Shown here: piece by piece, positions 43,371 through 52,183 of the stretch
Position numbering within the stretch: position 1 is the stretch's first letter
Layout: each line of letters opens with the position of its first letter
Source: UBA6623 sp965238125
GTDB taxonomy: Bacteria; Acidobacteriota; Terriglobia; Bryobacterales; UBA6623
Direction of reading: 5' to 3'
Length of the DNA: 64,000 nucleotides
Assembly: GCA_965238125.1 (NCBI GenBank)
Contig: OZ250179.1
Coordinates: 2,108,001 to 2,172,000 of the forward strand
The notes under the pieces: generated by a model
Told to the model about the DNA's origin: nothing
The model's database searches: none
The model's input: only the letters and a program-made list of their open reading frames with translations
Program-made: the position numbers and the translations under genes

Positions 43371-44288
43371 CTAACCGGGGCTACCGCTGTCTTCGATTTG
43401 AAGGCCCCGGCGGTCGATCTCGCAGAAAATTACGTCGCTGGGCCGTCCGACGCGGCGAAACTGTTGCCGCACTAATTCCACGACTGATTCCGAACCCTCT
43501 TCGTAAAAGACCAAGATCGCCGGGCCGGCGCCGCTTAGCGTACAGCCGAGCAAGCCCTTGGCCCGTAATTTCAAGATCGACTCCATGCCGGGGACCAGCG
43601 ACAAGCGATAGGGCTGGTGCAAGCGGTCCTGGAAGCAATCGGGGAAGACGTCGCGATTACCGGTCGCCAGCGCCGCTACCAACAGCGTCGCGCGTTGCAG
43701 ATTGAAGACCGCGTCTTCCTTGGAGTAGAACGCGGGCAACACGGTGCGCATGTGGTTGGTCGTGAGCTTAAAGTCGGGACAGACGATGGCGATCCGCAAT
43801 GTTTCGGGAAGGTCGAGCCGAATGGCCCGCGTGAAGCCTTCGGAATCAATCGTGGCCGCGACGAACGAACCCAACACAGCCGCGGCGACGTTGTCGGGAT
43901 GGCCTTCGAGCTTCGATGCCTCATCGAGAATTCTGCGGCGGCTCCAACCGAAATCAAGAATGCGGTCAGCGACGACGACGCCGGCGAGCAAAGCGGCCGC
44001 GCTTGACCCGAGGCCCTTGGCTACAGGGATCTCGTTGATCAATTCCAACTCGATCGGCGGCATCTCGCGATCATATTTCGCGCCCAACTGTAGAGCGGTC
44101 TGCCAGATGAGATTACTGTCGTCGAGAGGAATCGAGGTCAGATCGCATCCGCGGGCGGAAACGGCGAACTTCTCCGATTTGCGGAAGCGGCATTCGAGAT
44201 GGATCTTGAGCGCCAGCCCCAAGGTGTCGAACCCGGGGCCCAGGTTGGCGCTCGACGCCGGGACGCGTACTATGCCCGATGCCGGCAT
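43371..44288 (-). CDS. thrB: Homoserine kinase
   Basis: The protein has 305 aa from the ATG at 44288 (MPASGIVRVPASSANLGPGFDTLGLAL begins the GHMP fold). 'IPVAKGLGSSAAALLAGVVV' is the GHMP ATP loop and 'LRAKGLLGCTLSGAGPAILVFY' the third motif. It phosphorylates L-homoserine with ATP on the way to threonine. No thrA or thrC is next to it. An IS1380 element lies 14 bases upstream of the start and cuts off the former promoter region. The upstream frame extension to 44315 comes from the IS end and is not native. Confidence 0.94.
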   Translation of the reverse strand: MPASGIVRVPASSANLGPGFDTLGLALKIHLECRFRKSEKFAVSARGCDLTSIPLDDSNLIWQTALQLGAKYDREMPPIELELINEIPVAKGLGSSAAALLAGVVVADRILDFGWSRRRILDEASKLEGHPDNVAAAVLGSFVAATIDSEGFTRAIRLDLPETLRIAIVCPDFKLTTNHMRTVLPAFYSKEDAVFNLQRATLLVAALATGNRDVFPDCFQDRLHQPYRLSLVPGMESILKLRAKGLLGCTLSGAGPAILVFYEEGSESVVELVRQQFRRVGRPSDVIFCEIDRRGLQIEDSGSPG

Positions 44289-44302
44289 GAGCAAGTAATT
44301 AT

Positions 44303-45968
44303 CCAGGATTTCCATTTTGGCCCTGGCACGGTCACAGGATACACCCCCGCTGCGCCGAATACCACGTCTTTTCGCGCTGAACCCTGCACATCACCTCCGC
44401 CGGTAGGCGCCAGGGCTCGTCCGTCCGCTCACAGACGTTGATTGAGCGGACTGAACGGCGCTCCGGCCGACACTGCTCCCTGCGAAACCTTTTTGGAGCC
44501 AAAAACTGTTGATCCTCGCCCGGGCAACGCTACCCACCCGGCACAGGCAGCGCCCAGATCCTATGCAGCATGTCACCGAACAGCCGCCGGTTCAGATGCC
44601 CCTCCGCCAGCAGCAACCAGTAGTAGCGAGCATGCTTGACCAGCCGACCGCCGGTCTTCATCAACCTGTGTTGCAAACTCGTTAGCGACCAGCTTTTGAT
44701 TCGCTGCGGCAGCCCTAGCCGCCGCCACAGGTTGCCCAGGTTGTAGGCCGGCACGCTGAGTTGCAGCCGTACCTCGTTGGCTCGGAAGCGGTGACACGAC
44801 AAGCGGGTCCAGTGCGTGGCCTGTTTGCCTTCTTTGATCCACTGCTCCGCCGTGCCGCGCTTGTTGTAGAACCGCACGACCGAGCGGCTCGGCAAGCTCA
44901 TGCTCGTCACGACAAATCCGACGCGCGGGAATAGTTCGCCCTGGTGATGCTCGACCTTGGCGACAACTCGCCTTGCCTTCGACCAGCTCTCGGCCTGATA
45001 GCGAAAACTCTTGTAGCGCACTAGGGGCTTGGCGTTCGGCCTGCCCGGTGGCCGAAACAGGATGTCCTCGATCTCCAGCTCCAGGCTCTTGTTCGCCGGG
45101 ATGCGAATCACGTAGTCCACGCCGCGCTCCTCCATCGCCTCGTAGATCTCGGGCTTGGCGAAGGCGGCGTCGGCGCGGAACGTCACCTGTTTGCCCTCCG
45201 CCTGTTGTCGTTCGATCTCCGGCAGTAGCAGCTCGTCCCAGTCCTCGGCGCTGTGCACGTTGCCGGGACGCAGCTTCGCGCCTAGGCAGTCGCCGTGCTG
45301 GTTGAACAGCAACAGCGGGTGATAGCAGAGGGACTCAAAATGGCCGTTGTAGGCACTGCCTTCCTGTTGGCCGTGGACGGGGCTCTCCGTGGAGTCCATG
45401 TCGAGCACCACGCGGTCTGAACCGTCGGGAGCTTCGGCTTGCGCGACCAGCTCCCGGTTCACTGCCATCAGCCCCAGCAAGTTCTCTTCGCTCGCCAGCA
45501 TCTCCGTCTCGAAGCCATGCAGCGTCGAGGTCAAGGCTGCTCCGCGATCCCAGTTCCTCTTCGAGCCGATCAAGCGAAAGGTCGGATCGGCGGATACTCG
45601 AACGGCGTCATTGAGGTCCTCGTAGCCAGCGAGTCGGCTGTAGACCGACTGCCGCAGCAGATCGGCCAGCGGGAACTTCTTGTTCAAGCCTTGTCGCGAG
45701 TCGCTGAGATGCTCGTCGATCAGCTTCCCGAGTCCGAGTCGTTCATCCAGTTCGCGAACGAGAATCAGACCGCCATCCGAGGTGACTCGCGATCCTTGGA
45801 AATCGACTTTGAGAAATCCATTGAACGTGAGCTGAAACGGCTTGTTTTCTTTTTCACCCATCGGGTGTTGACCTCCATGGCGTCCTTATCGGGCTCTAGC
45901 CCCTATCAATAAAGACGCTGAAGGTCGCTGGATGGTCTGAAGCTCATACATCAAATTGAAAATGCGGG
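44303..45968 (-). mobile_element. IS1380-family element, copy B (intact), 1666 bp
   Basis: Ends as in copy A, with the 5-bp target duplication ATTAT at 44298-44302 and 45969-45973. The transposase frame is complete. It sits between thrB and its upstream region. Confidence 0.95.
44530..45861 (-). CDS. IS1380 transposase (copy B)
   Basis: The protein has 443 aa. The DDE-type catalytic residues lie in 'VVLDMDSTESPVHGQQEGSA' and 'TFRADAAFAKPEIYEAMEER', and 'FYNKRGTAEQWIKEGK' carries the Glu of the Y-x2-R-x-x-x-E-x6-K (YREK-like) signature. It moves the 1666-bp element by cut-and-paste. It differs from copy A at the amber codon and a few other residues ('FPLADLL' for 'FALADLL', 'SVPAYNLG' for 'SVRAYNLG'). 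Confidence 0.93.
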   Translation of the reverse strand: MGEKENKPFQLTFNGFLKVDFQGSRVTSDGGLILVRELDERLGLGKLIDEHLSDSRQGLNKKFPLADLLRQSVYSRLAGYEDLNDAVRVSADPTFRLIGSKRNWDRGAALTSTLHGFETEMLASEENLLGLMAVNRELVAQAEAPDGSDRVVLDMDSTESPVHGQQEGSAYNGHFESLCYHPLLLFNQHGDCLGAKLRPGNVHSAEDWDELLLPEIERQQAEGKQVTFRADAAFAKPEIYEAMEERGVDYVIRIPANKSLELEIEDILFRPPGRPNAKPLVRYKSFRYQAESWSKARRVVAKVEHHQGELFPRVGFVVTSMSLPSRSVVRFYNKRGTAEQWIKEGKQATHWTRLSCHRFRANEVRLQLSVPAYNLGNLWRRLGLPQRIKSWSLTSLQHRLMKTGGRLVKHARYYWLLLAEGHLNRRLFGDMLHRIWALPVPGG

Positions 45969-45980
45969 ATTATAGCGGTC
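45969..45980 (-). promoter_or_regulatory. Former -10 box of thrB, separated by IS1380 copy B
   Basis: On the minus strand this reads GACCGCTATAAT. Joined to the gene side without the element it becomes CGCTATAATTACTTGCTCATG, a perfect TATAAT 9 bases before the thrB start, so the old message would have been nearly leaderless. No good -35 box is visible. The element inserted into the ATAAT. Confidence 0.35.
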
Positions 45981-46039
45981 CGGTGGGGGGTGCGGGCGCG
46001 GCCAGCATGGGCAACATGGGCAATTTCGCGCCGGTATAC

Positions 46040-46212
46040 GGAATTCATAGGTAGATCCAGAGCCCGGAGCGCAAGCGACGGGCTGGGGATACAACGGTTG
46101 CGAGTCGACTCAAGACTATGGCGGAATACCCGACGGTTCGGGGACGGGGTTTTCGGAGCGCGTTGCCGTTGCCTGCGCCGGGCCCGTCGCCTGCGCTCTG
46201 GGCTTCCATGAG
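46040..46212. repeat. Intergenic repeat family R4 (copy b), long inverted repeat
   Basis: Left arm 'agatccagagcccggagcgc' then 'aagcgacgggct'; right arm 'gggcccgtcgcctgcgctct' then 'gggctt'. It matches the copy at 36478 in arms and in part of the loop ('cggttcgggga'). Confidence 0.8.
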
Positions 46213-46620
46213 AGGTGGGTCGCTTGTCAAGGGCGGTCGTTGGGAGGCGTTGGTCGGTTTGTCGGATCCGGCCCGGGTCCTCATGCCTTGCGGCGCGTTG
46301 AGGACCGGGCTTCCATTCGCAGTGTTATCGGTCTCGTTGTTGACCTCTGCTGGTTGGGGTCCGGTCTTTCGGCGCTGCTCTCTCTGTTGCGGCTTCGACC
46401 CATCCTCGAAAGAATCGGCCTGCCTGCCCAGAGCCCGCAGTCACCGTGACACGATCTCGATTCTCCGCCGCGGCCTCGCTTCGTCCGCCCAATCCCCTAC
46501 TCCCTTCCTTTCAACAGGAATCTTCTTGCCGCCGAGTCCCCGTTAGGGGGCTCGCGGATGTCCTCATCACGTTGCTTCATCCGAAACCGTTGCCGCCGAC
46601 TGCGCCTCATCGTCCCTGCC
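46213..46620. other. Gap without a recognised gene
   Basis: The stretch between R4 and the IS110 transposase stop has short open frames of uneven composition and no recognisable protein. A part next to the transposase probably belongs to the IS110 right end; the boundary cannot be read without a second copy. Confidence 0.5.
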
Positions 46621-47817
46621 TTATGGGGAAACCGTTTCCGTCAGCCCGTGCAGCGGATCGTAGTTTTCTTGTTTCACCCACAACACATGCATCAGCACCG
46701 CCAACTTGCGCGCCACCGCCACCACCGCCCGCTTCTTCGCATGTCCTCTGCCGCGCGCCGCCAAACCCAAACCCCAGCGCCTGAGCGTGGAGTCGGTCCC
46801 GAACGGCCCCAGCACCCAGTGCGCGCACTGAATCAACGTCCGCCGCCGCAGCGGATCTCCCGATTTCGTCACGCCCAGCCGCAGTGACCGCTCGCCCGAT
46901 TGGCGTTGCTTGGGACGCAGCCCCACCAGCGCGCCGACCTGCCGCGAACGCTTCACGCGGCCCGGGTCGTTGTCGAGCGCCAACACGAACGTCAACGCCG
47001 TCAGCGGCCCCACCCCTCCGATCGTTCGCAGCCGCTCGACCGCTGCGTATTGCTTGCCCAACGCGACGATTTGTTTGTCATATTCGCGGATCGTCGCGCC
47101 GAGGCTTTCGATTTGTGTCGCCACCCCCAACAACGCCGCGTGCAACACCTCGGGGCAGGCCTCCCGGACGCGCTCGACCCATTGGTTCTGGGCGCATCGG
47201 CCCAAGCGGATGCCGTGCGACTTCGCCATGCCGCGCAAACTCCCTTTCAATTTCGTGCGGCACTCGAGCACGGCCTCGCGCGCCCGCAACAACGTGCGTT
47301 GTTGTTCGGTCTCGAGCTTGCGCGGCGCGACGGGATTCAACAGGGCCGGGTTGGTGCGTCCCAGCTCGGCCAACCAATAGGCGTCGTTGCGGTCGTTTTT
47401 CGAGTCGGATTGGCTGATTAAACGCAATTGCCGCGCGTCGGCGACGAGCACGTCGTGGGCGAGGGCGGCCAGGCGGCGGCGAATCCAGTTGCTGTGGCTG
47501 CCGGTTTCGATCACAATGCGCAGCCGCGGCCAACGGCGGAACCAGCGATCCAAGGCCTCCGGGCGGGTGGGGACTTGGCATTCCTCGAGGCTTTCGCCAG
47601 CGAGGTCGGTGAGCCGTACGAAGCAACGTTTGTCGCCGATGTCGACGCCGGCGACGGCGCAAATTTCGTTGTCTTTTTGCATCTGGATGCGTTGTTGCGC
47701 CAACTGTTGTTCGAGCTGGGTGAGTTGGCGGGTCTTCGCTTGTGAGCTGTCGGCTTTCTTGGTTTGGTGTTTGTCGGTTTGGTTCTTGTCGGTCTGTTGT
47801 TTGCTATTCTTCTTCAT
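46621..47817 (-). CDS. IS110-family transposase
   Basis: The protein has 398 aa from the ATG at 47817 (MKKNSKQQTDKNQTDK). A Lys/Gln-rich leader is followed by the RuvC-like DEDD domain: 'VAGVDIGDKRCFV' (Asp), 'RIVIETGSHSNWIRR' (Glu), 'SDSKNDRNDAYWLAEL' (Asp, Asp). The C-terminal Tnp_20 domain has 'LRTIGGVGPLTALTFVLALD' and 'GVTKSGDPLRRRTLIQCAHW' with the catalytic Ser. IS110 elements move without terminal inverted repeats, guided by an RNA encoded in the element. Only one copy is in the window, so its ends are not fixed. The upstream in-frame extension to 48105 overlaps dut and is not likely. Confidence 0.92.
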   Translation of the reverse strand: MKKNSKQQTDKNQTDKHQTKKADSSQAKTRQLTQLEQQLAQQRIQMQKDNEICAVAGVDIGDKRCFVRLTDLAGESLEECQVPTRPEALDRWFRRWPRLRIVIETGSHSNWIRRRLAALAHDVLVADARQLRLISQSDSKNDRNDAYWLAELGRTNPALLNPVAPRKLETEQQRTLLRAREAVLECRTKLKGSLRGMAKSHGIRLGRCAQNQWVERVREACPEVLHAALLGVATQIESLGATIREYDKQIVALGKQYAAVERLRTIGGVGPLTALTFVLALDNDPGRVKRSRQVGALVGLRPKQRQSGERSLRLGVTKSGDPLRRRTLIQCAHWVLGPFGTDSTLRRWGLGLAARGRGHAKKRAVVAVARKLAVLMHVLWVKQENYDPLHGLTETVSP

Positions 47818-47995
47818 GGCTGGTCGCCTCCTTTTCAAAAATCCATTGCACCTCCCTTGTGGAGAAGTGCGCTGCTGCCGGTAGCCTACCGCTTCCCGGC
47901 GCCAAGCGACCAGCCTCTCATCCCATCTCTGTATCCGCCGGCTGAATTGTGCGCACCCCGGTCGGACGGAAAGCGCTCCGACTTCTTCACGGACC
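47818..47995 (-). ncRNA. Candidate bridge-RNA region of the IS110 element
   Basis: About 180 non-coding bases lie between the transposase start and the end of dut. In the IS110 group the guide (bridge) RNA is made from the non-coding end in front of the transposase. The GC-rich inverted pieces 'gctggtcgcctcc' (47819) and 'gcgaccagcc' (47916) could pair. This is a positional prediction only. Confidence 0.35.
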
Positions 47996-48013
47996 CTCCC
48001 GCTCCGGCTAGGG

Positions 48014-48457
48014 TTACTGTCCGCTTGAGCCGAACCCGCCGCTGCCTCGATTCGAATCAGCCAGGTCGTCGGATATGTCCCACTCGACTTCGGCATAGGC
48101 GGCAATCACGAGTTGGGCGACGCGGTCGCCGGGCTCGATGGTATAAGCGGTTCGTCCGTGATTGATGAGCAGAACGCGAATTTCACCGCGGTACCCCGGA
48201 TCAATCGTCCCGGGGCTGTTGAGCACGGTGAGCCCATGTCGGGCGGCGTTGCCGCTACGGGGGCGCACTTGCCCTTCAAAGCCGGCGGGCAGCTCGATGG
48301 TCAACCCGGTGCCGACGCCCGCCCAAGCACCCGGCGCGATTTCAACTCGTTCGATAGCATGCAAGTCCATGCCGGCATCCTCGTCGGCGCCATGGGCATA
48401 TTGAGGCAGGCGCGCCTCGGGGTGGATTTTTCGGAGTCGAACGCTGAGCTTCGGCAT
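48014..48457 (-). CDS. dut: dUTP diphosphatase
   Basis: The protein has 147 aa from the ATG at 48457 (MPKLSVRLRKIHPEARLPQY), as usual for trimeric dUTPases. The five motifs are visible: 'DAGMDLHA' (1), 'RPRSGNAARHGLTVLN' (2), 'GTIDPGYRGEIRVLLIN' (3), 'IEPGDRVAQLVI' (4) and the C-terminal 'RGSGGFGSSG' (5). It hydrolyses dUTP to dUMP and keeps uracil out of DNA. A TTG at 48475 would overlap the stop of the upstream protease-like gene, so the two may be co-transcribed. Confidence 0.96.
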   Translation of the reverse strand: MPKLSVRLRKIHPEARLPQYAHGADEDAGMDLHAIERVEIAPGAWAGVGTGLTIELPAGFEGQVRPRSGNAARHGLTVLNSPGTIDPGYRGEIRVLLINHGRTAYTIEPGDRVAQLVIAAYAEVEWDISDDLADSNRGSGGFGSSGQ

Positions 48458-48471
48458 AGGGGGACCGAGAG

Positions 48472-50934
48472 TCAAAATCCGAACAGCAGGTCGCGGAAGT
48501 TGCGGTGCCTGGGAGGCGAACGGACACCGACGGCGGTGATCACCAGCGGCGGTCTTTGGCTGCCCGGGATCGTCACGGTCATGGTGTTCTCTCCCGGCGA
48601 TGTGGCCAGGGTCCAGTCGACGACGATGAAACCGAAAGCGTCGCTGACGGGGTTCGGCGGGTCGACGCTTCCATCGCCGCTGACTGTGATCTCGAGAGGA
48701 ACATCTTTGTACGCCAGAAAGTTGTCGTCAAAGACCAGGATGAAATAGGGGAAAGGCATCGGCGCCCCAACACGGCCGGTACGGAGCCTCTCGCGAGGAT
48801 CGCCGAAGAGGATTTCGAGTGGGAACAAACGGGTGCTCGAAAGAGTCGACGTGTCCGCCAAGACTTGAATATTCGAATGGGATACTTCGTACTCCTCGTT
48901 GACGGTCGCGGTCAAGCGGGCAACCCCGGGCGCAACGCCGGTGATCGGGAAATTCACGAATTGGGACCCGGCCGCAATCGTCACCGTTTCCGGCAAGTCA
49001 ACGGCGTCATTGTCGGTCGCGAACATGACGGTTACGGGCTCGACCGCCCGTCGACCAAGAAAGACGGCGGCGGTTTGCGTGCTTCCTTGGAAAACCCCGG
49101 CGGCGGGCCAGGTCGTGAGTCCGACCTTGCGGACCAGTTCGGTCTCGGCTTCGGCGCGATTGTCGATGACTTCCTCGAAGCGGTCGTCAAAGGCTTCGCG
49201 GAGGGTGTCGAGTTTCTCGACGTGTTCGGGCGGGACTTCCTCGCCTTCCTGCTTGAGCAGCAGGAAGCCGTAGCGAAAGTTCTTTTGAGAAAGCGTATGG
49301 TCGGGAATGCGGCGGCCGTGGGCCGCGCGAATCATGTTCAGCGTGACGTCGACACGCTCGCCGTCAAAGAAAATGCCGGCTAAAGGCTCGTGCGCGGGAG
49401 TAAACAGGTTGTCGTCGGCAATGCTCGGGTTACGCACGAAAAACGATGGCGGGACCTGCTCGGGGGGCAGCAAGCCCCACAGATAAAGATCGAGCAGGCT
49501 GTAGGCCTGCGTCGTTTCGGTTGTTTCGAATCGGAAGGGCCCGCTGCCGCGATCCATGATGCGGTTGCCTTCGAGCAGAGACGCCTCGGAATTGAAGTAG
49601 TAGCTCCAATGGCTGAATTGGCGACCCAGCAGTTCGGCGGAAAATCGATTGCTCCGAGGATCGATGAACAACACATTCGCCAAGAAGCGATGACCGGCTT
49701 CGTGGGTCAGAACCGTCAACGGCGTGTTGACGCCGAGGCCGAACCCGCGGTCGATACGGTCGCTGGGATCGTCGGGGTAGTTGTCGAGCAACCCCATGAA
49801 AATCAAGCCTTGCAGCCGTTGCGACGAGCCGACGAAAGCGCCGAAGTCGGTGATGTTGAATTCCGACAAGAACGACGGGAACGGGCCGATCCCTTGGACG
49901 AAATTTCGGATGGGTAGATAGAAGGCAAAGGCACCGGTTTCGATGGGAAGCTCGTAGTTGTGAAAGATCACCAGGAAGTCGTAGGCGTCGTCGTGGTTCA
50001 AGTAGAACTTCTGGCTCAGCACGGCTAAATCGATAACGGCGGCCACGAATATCTCGACGACGGCGGCTTCGAAAACGGTATCGGAAGGCTCGGAGAAATC
50101 GACCGCCAGCGACTCGTTCAGGCGTGTCCCCGAAGCGATGCCGATGATGCCGGTCAATGCGGTGATGTCGCGGTAGGCGAACTCGATGCGACCGTCGGCG
50201 AACAGCGAGACTTGAAAGTTTTGCGGCAGGCCTTCGCCGGTGAAACTGAATTCCGGGACATTGATCCAGGTGGCCGTCCAGCGATCGGGTCCGGCCAAAA
50301 CGCGGATCGCGCTGCCGGGCATGGTCGGATCGAGGTCGACAAAATACGGCAGAATTCTGGGCGGACCGCTCACGGCGCGGGCCGGGTCACGAGCAGTCGA
50401 TGCGTTGTCGCCTTGTAGAAAAGTCAGGTTGTCGTCGGAGTTGAGAAAAATTTCCTCGTACCGCTCACCAAAATAGGGAAACGGAAAAGGCAAGGGCAGA
50501 AACAAGGAAGCGTCATCGCCCAAGACAACGAATTCTCCGGCGGCGGCGGCTTGGCTGTCATAGCCCCCATCTCGCGTCGTGTAGGTATAGCCGGCTGCGG
50601 AATCGTCGGCGGGCAGCAAAGCCAGGGTTTTGCGATTCAGGTCGAAATCGAGCGGCGGAAGGAAAACGCCCTCGCCGTCGTCGACTATCGCGAGGTTGCC
50701 GATGTCGTCGACAATTAACTCGTCAACCGGCTCGGGTTCGACAGCGAGCGACACCGTGCGCGGCATCTCGAGCCCCTTCGCTTGGCGGGCGGCGAGATTT
50801 TGCTGGTGAATGAGCTGGAGTGTAAGGGGGCTTGAAAGGTCGGCGGGGCGGCGCTCGAACTCGGCGGTAAGCGAGGTCTGGATGAACGGCGCGGTCAGCA
50901 GGAAACAGAAGGCAATCCGGCTGAGATGAACCAT
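48472..50934 (-). CDS. Secreted metalloprotease-like protein with HEAGH motif
   Basis: The protein has 820 aa with a signal peptide (IAFCFLLTAPFIQTSLTA). Residues about 115-290 look like a nidogen-type beta domain ('FPFPYFGERYEEIFLNSDDN', 'ILPYFVDLDPTMPGSAIRVL', 'TATWINVPEF'). Near residue 420 is 'LTVLTHEAGHRFLANVLFID', an HExxH zinc motif, followed by 'LLGRQFSHWSYYFNSEASLL' and 'LLDLYLWGLLPPEQVP'. The C-terminal 200 residues form immunoglobulin-like beta modules ('VTIAAGSQFVNFPITGVAPG'). It is exported, possibly to the cell surface; the third zinc ligand is not assigned and the substrate is unknown. dut follows with 14 bases between. Confidence 0.75.
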   Translation of the reverse strand: MVHLSRIAFCFLLTAPFIQTSLTAEFERRPADLSSPLTLQLIHQQNLAARQAKGLEMPRTVSLAVEPEPVDELIVDDIGNLAIVDDGEGVFLPPLDFDLNRKTLALLPADDSAAGYTYTTRDGGYDSQAAAAGEFVVLGDDASLFLPLPFPFPYFGERYEEIFLNSDDNLTFLQGDNASTARDPARAVSGPPRILPYFVDLDPTMPGSAIRVLAGPDRWTATWINVPEFSFTGEGLPQNFQVSLFADGRIEFAYRDITALTGIIGIASGTRLNESLAVDFSEPSDTVFEAAVVEIFVAAVIDLAVLSQKFYLNHDDAYDFLVIFHNYELPIETGAFAFYLPIRNFVQGIGPFPSFLSEFNITDFGAFVGSSQRLQGLIFMGLLDNYPDDPSDRIDRGFGLGVNTPLTVLTHEAGHRFLANVLFIDPRSNRFSAELLGRQFSHWSYYFNSEASLLEGNRIMDRGSGPFRFETTETTQAYSLLDLYLWGLLPPEQVPPSFFVRNPSIADDNLFTPAHEPLAGIFFDGERVDVTLNMIRAAHGRRIPDHTLSQKNFRYGFLLLKQEGEEVPPEHVEKLDTLREAFDDRFEEVIDNRAEAETELVRKVGLTTWPAAGVFQGSTQTAAVFLGRRAVEPVTVMFATDNDAVDLPETVTIAAGSQFVNFPITGVAPGVARLTATVNEEYEVSHSNIQVLADTSTLSSTRLFPLEILFGDPRERLRTGRVGAPMPFPYFILVFDDNFLAYKDVPLEITVSGDGSVDPPNPVSDAFGFIVVDWTLATSPGENTMTVTIPGSQRPPLVITAVGVRSPPRHRNFRDLLFGF

Positions 50935-50984
50935 ATCGTCAGTCTAGTACGGGTCGGCGTTGCTTCAGCAGGGCTTGATGAAGG

Positions 50985-51162
50985 TCCGACTACGCGAAAA
51001 AAGGGTACAGCCACCGATTTTCGCCGTCCATCGGCGCTGGAAACGCAATGGTTTGAGGCACGAAAATCGAATGGCAGTCCCCCTTTTTCGCCACGGGACG
51101 CTTCCGGAACCGACAAGAGTGTCGGTCCGTACTGTTGGCTAGGACCGGCAAGAGTGCCGGTC
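50985..51162. repeat. R5, R7 and a tandem pair of covarying hairpins
   Basis: R5 is 'gtccgactacgcgaaaaaag' at 50985. R7 is at 51055-51098 ('acgaaaatcgaatggcagtc'). Two hairpins follow: ACCGACA-agag-TGTCGGT at 51109-51126 and GACCGGCA-agag-TGCCGGTC at 51143-51162. They are copies of one unit in which an A-T pair was exchanged for G-C. They lie between two minus-strand genes, just downstream of the haem-oxygenase-like gene's neighbour and upstream of nothing else. Confidence 0.75.
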
Positions 51163-51183
51163 GCTACTTTGCCGCGGTTCCGG

Positions 51184-51780
51184 CTATTGCACGGTTAGGT
51201 CTGCGGGGGCCAGTTCGTCCAATGCCTTGCGGAGGGCGCGGCACATCTTTTCACAGGCTTCGGCGGCGCGCGCTTGGTCCGAGGGCGATAAGGCCTCCAT
51301 GCGGCGACGCAACAGGGCGGGCTCTTCCACGTCGTCGGCGTGAACAGCGAAGTAGGTGTGAGCTTTTTCGGAAAGATCGTAGTGCTCGCGGAGTCCGGCC
51401 AGCTTGGTCGCCGCCGTGCGAGGCTGCTGCGCCTCAAAGGCATAGAGAGCGCCGAGCGAGGTTGTCGCGTCGGAGAACAGCGCGTCCGCCGTCTCGACCA
51501 GCTCACGAACAGCGGGGGTCTCGGCTTGGCCGATGTCGACGCCCAGGGATTCGGCGAACCCTCGCCAAAGCTCGACATGCTCGCGCTCTTCGGCGGCAAT
51601 CGTGCTGTCACCGTGGCTCGCCCAGCCCTTGGGAATCAAGGAAATGAAGGCGCCGTACTCGTGGGCGTAGCGCGCCAGGGACTCGCGAGGCAAGCAGCCT
51701 TCGCTCCAGGCCTGATAAAAGCGGCTTTCCAGCAGATTCCACCGCGAGATCGATTCGTCGAGTTTGTGCGCAAGCTGCAT
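51184..51780 (-). CDS. Haem-oxygenase-like (TenA/PqqC/CADD fold) protein, probably di-metal
   Basis: The protein has 198 aa, all helical. 'FYQAWSEGCLPRESLARYAH' and 'EYGAFISLIPKGWASHG' open the fold. Likely metal ligands are in 'AEEREHVELWRGFAESLG' (Glu, His), 'LGALYAFEAQQPRTAATKL' (Glu) and 'LSEKAHTYFAVHADDVEEP' (His, Asp, His). This pattern is that of the haem-oxygenase-like diiron oxidases, such as the Chlamydia protein CADD, which makes p-aminobenzoate from its own tyrosine. Whether this protein does the same is not known; no folate gene is nearby. It stands alone. Confidence 0.78.
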   Translation of the reverse strand: MQLAHKLDESISRWNLLESRFYQAWSEGCLPRESLARYAHEYGAFISLIPKGWASHGDSTIAAEEREHVELWRGFAESLGVDIGQAETPAVRELVETADALFSDATTSLGALYAFEAQQPRTAATKLAGLREHYDLSEKAHTYFAVHADDVEEPALLRRRMEALSPSDQARAAEACEKMCRALRKALDELAPADLTVQ

Positions 51781-51909
51781 TGAGGGGGTTTCCTTGTTGG
51801 TTTCGAATACAGGAGACGAGCGTTCATTTTAGCGCGCCGGGGCGTTGCCGGGCGGGCTGGATGTAGGAGAGTTGATGCCGGCGTAGGGGCTTCAAGGGTC
51901 CCGAAAATC

Positions 51910-52046
51910 TTTCCTTGGTGCAACCGTGGCTAAAGCCTGAAGGGGGGAAGGCCGCTGAAGCGGCCTATCTTGCCGTGGGCCATGGCTCGATACCGGCCCT
52001 CAAGGACCGGCCTATGGGGGAATTTTCAAGCCCGGTGAACCGGGCT
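51910..52046. repeat. Intergenic hairpin repeat, family R1 (copy e)
   Basis: Palindromes GGCTAAAGCC, GGCCGCTGAAGCGGCC, CCGGCCCTCAAGGACCGG and AGCCCGGTGAACCGGGCT. The second stem carries the C-G pair seen in copy c while the last carries the G-C pair of copy a, so the stems change independently. No gene was seen between 51781 and 52183. Confidence 0.85.
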
Positions 52047-52183
52047 GCCCGTCGCGCTCGGTCAACAACACGAATTACCGGGATATCGTGCGAGAACCTA
52101 CCCGAGTTGCCGAAGACGGCCTGATGAACCGCAATGAACCCGGCTCGCTCTCCACGCGCAACCGCGGCCGACGGGTGGTCAAT

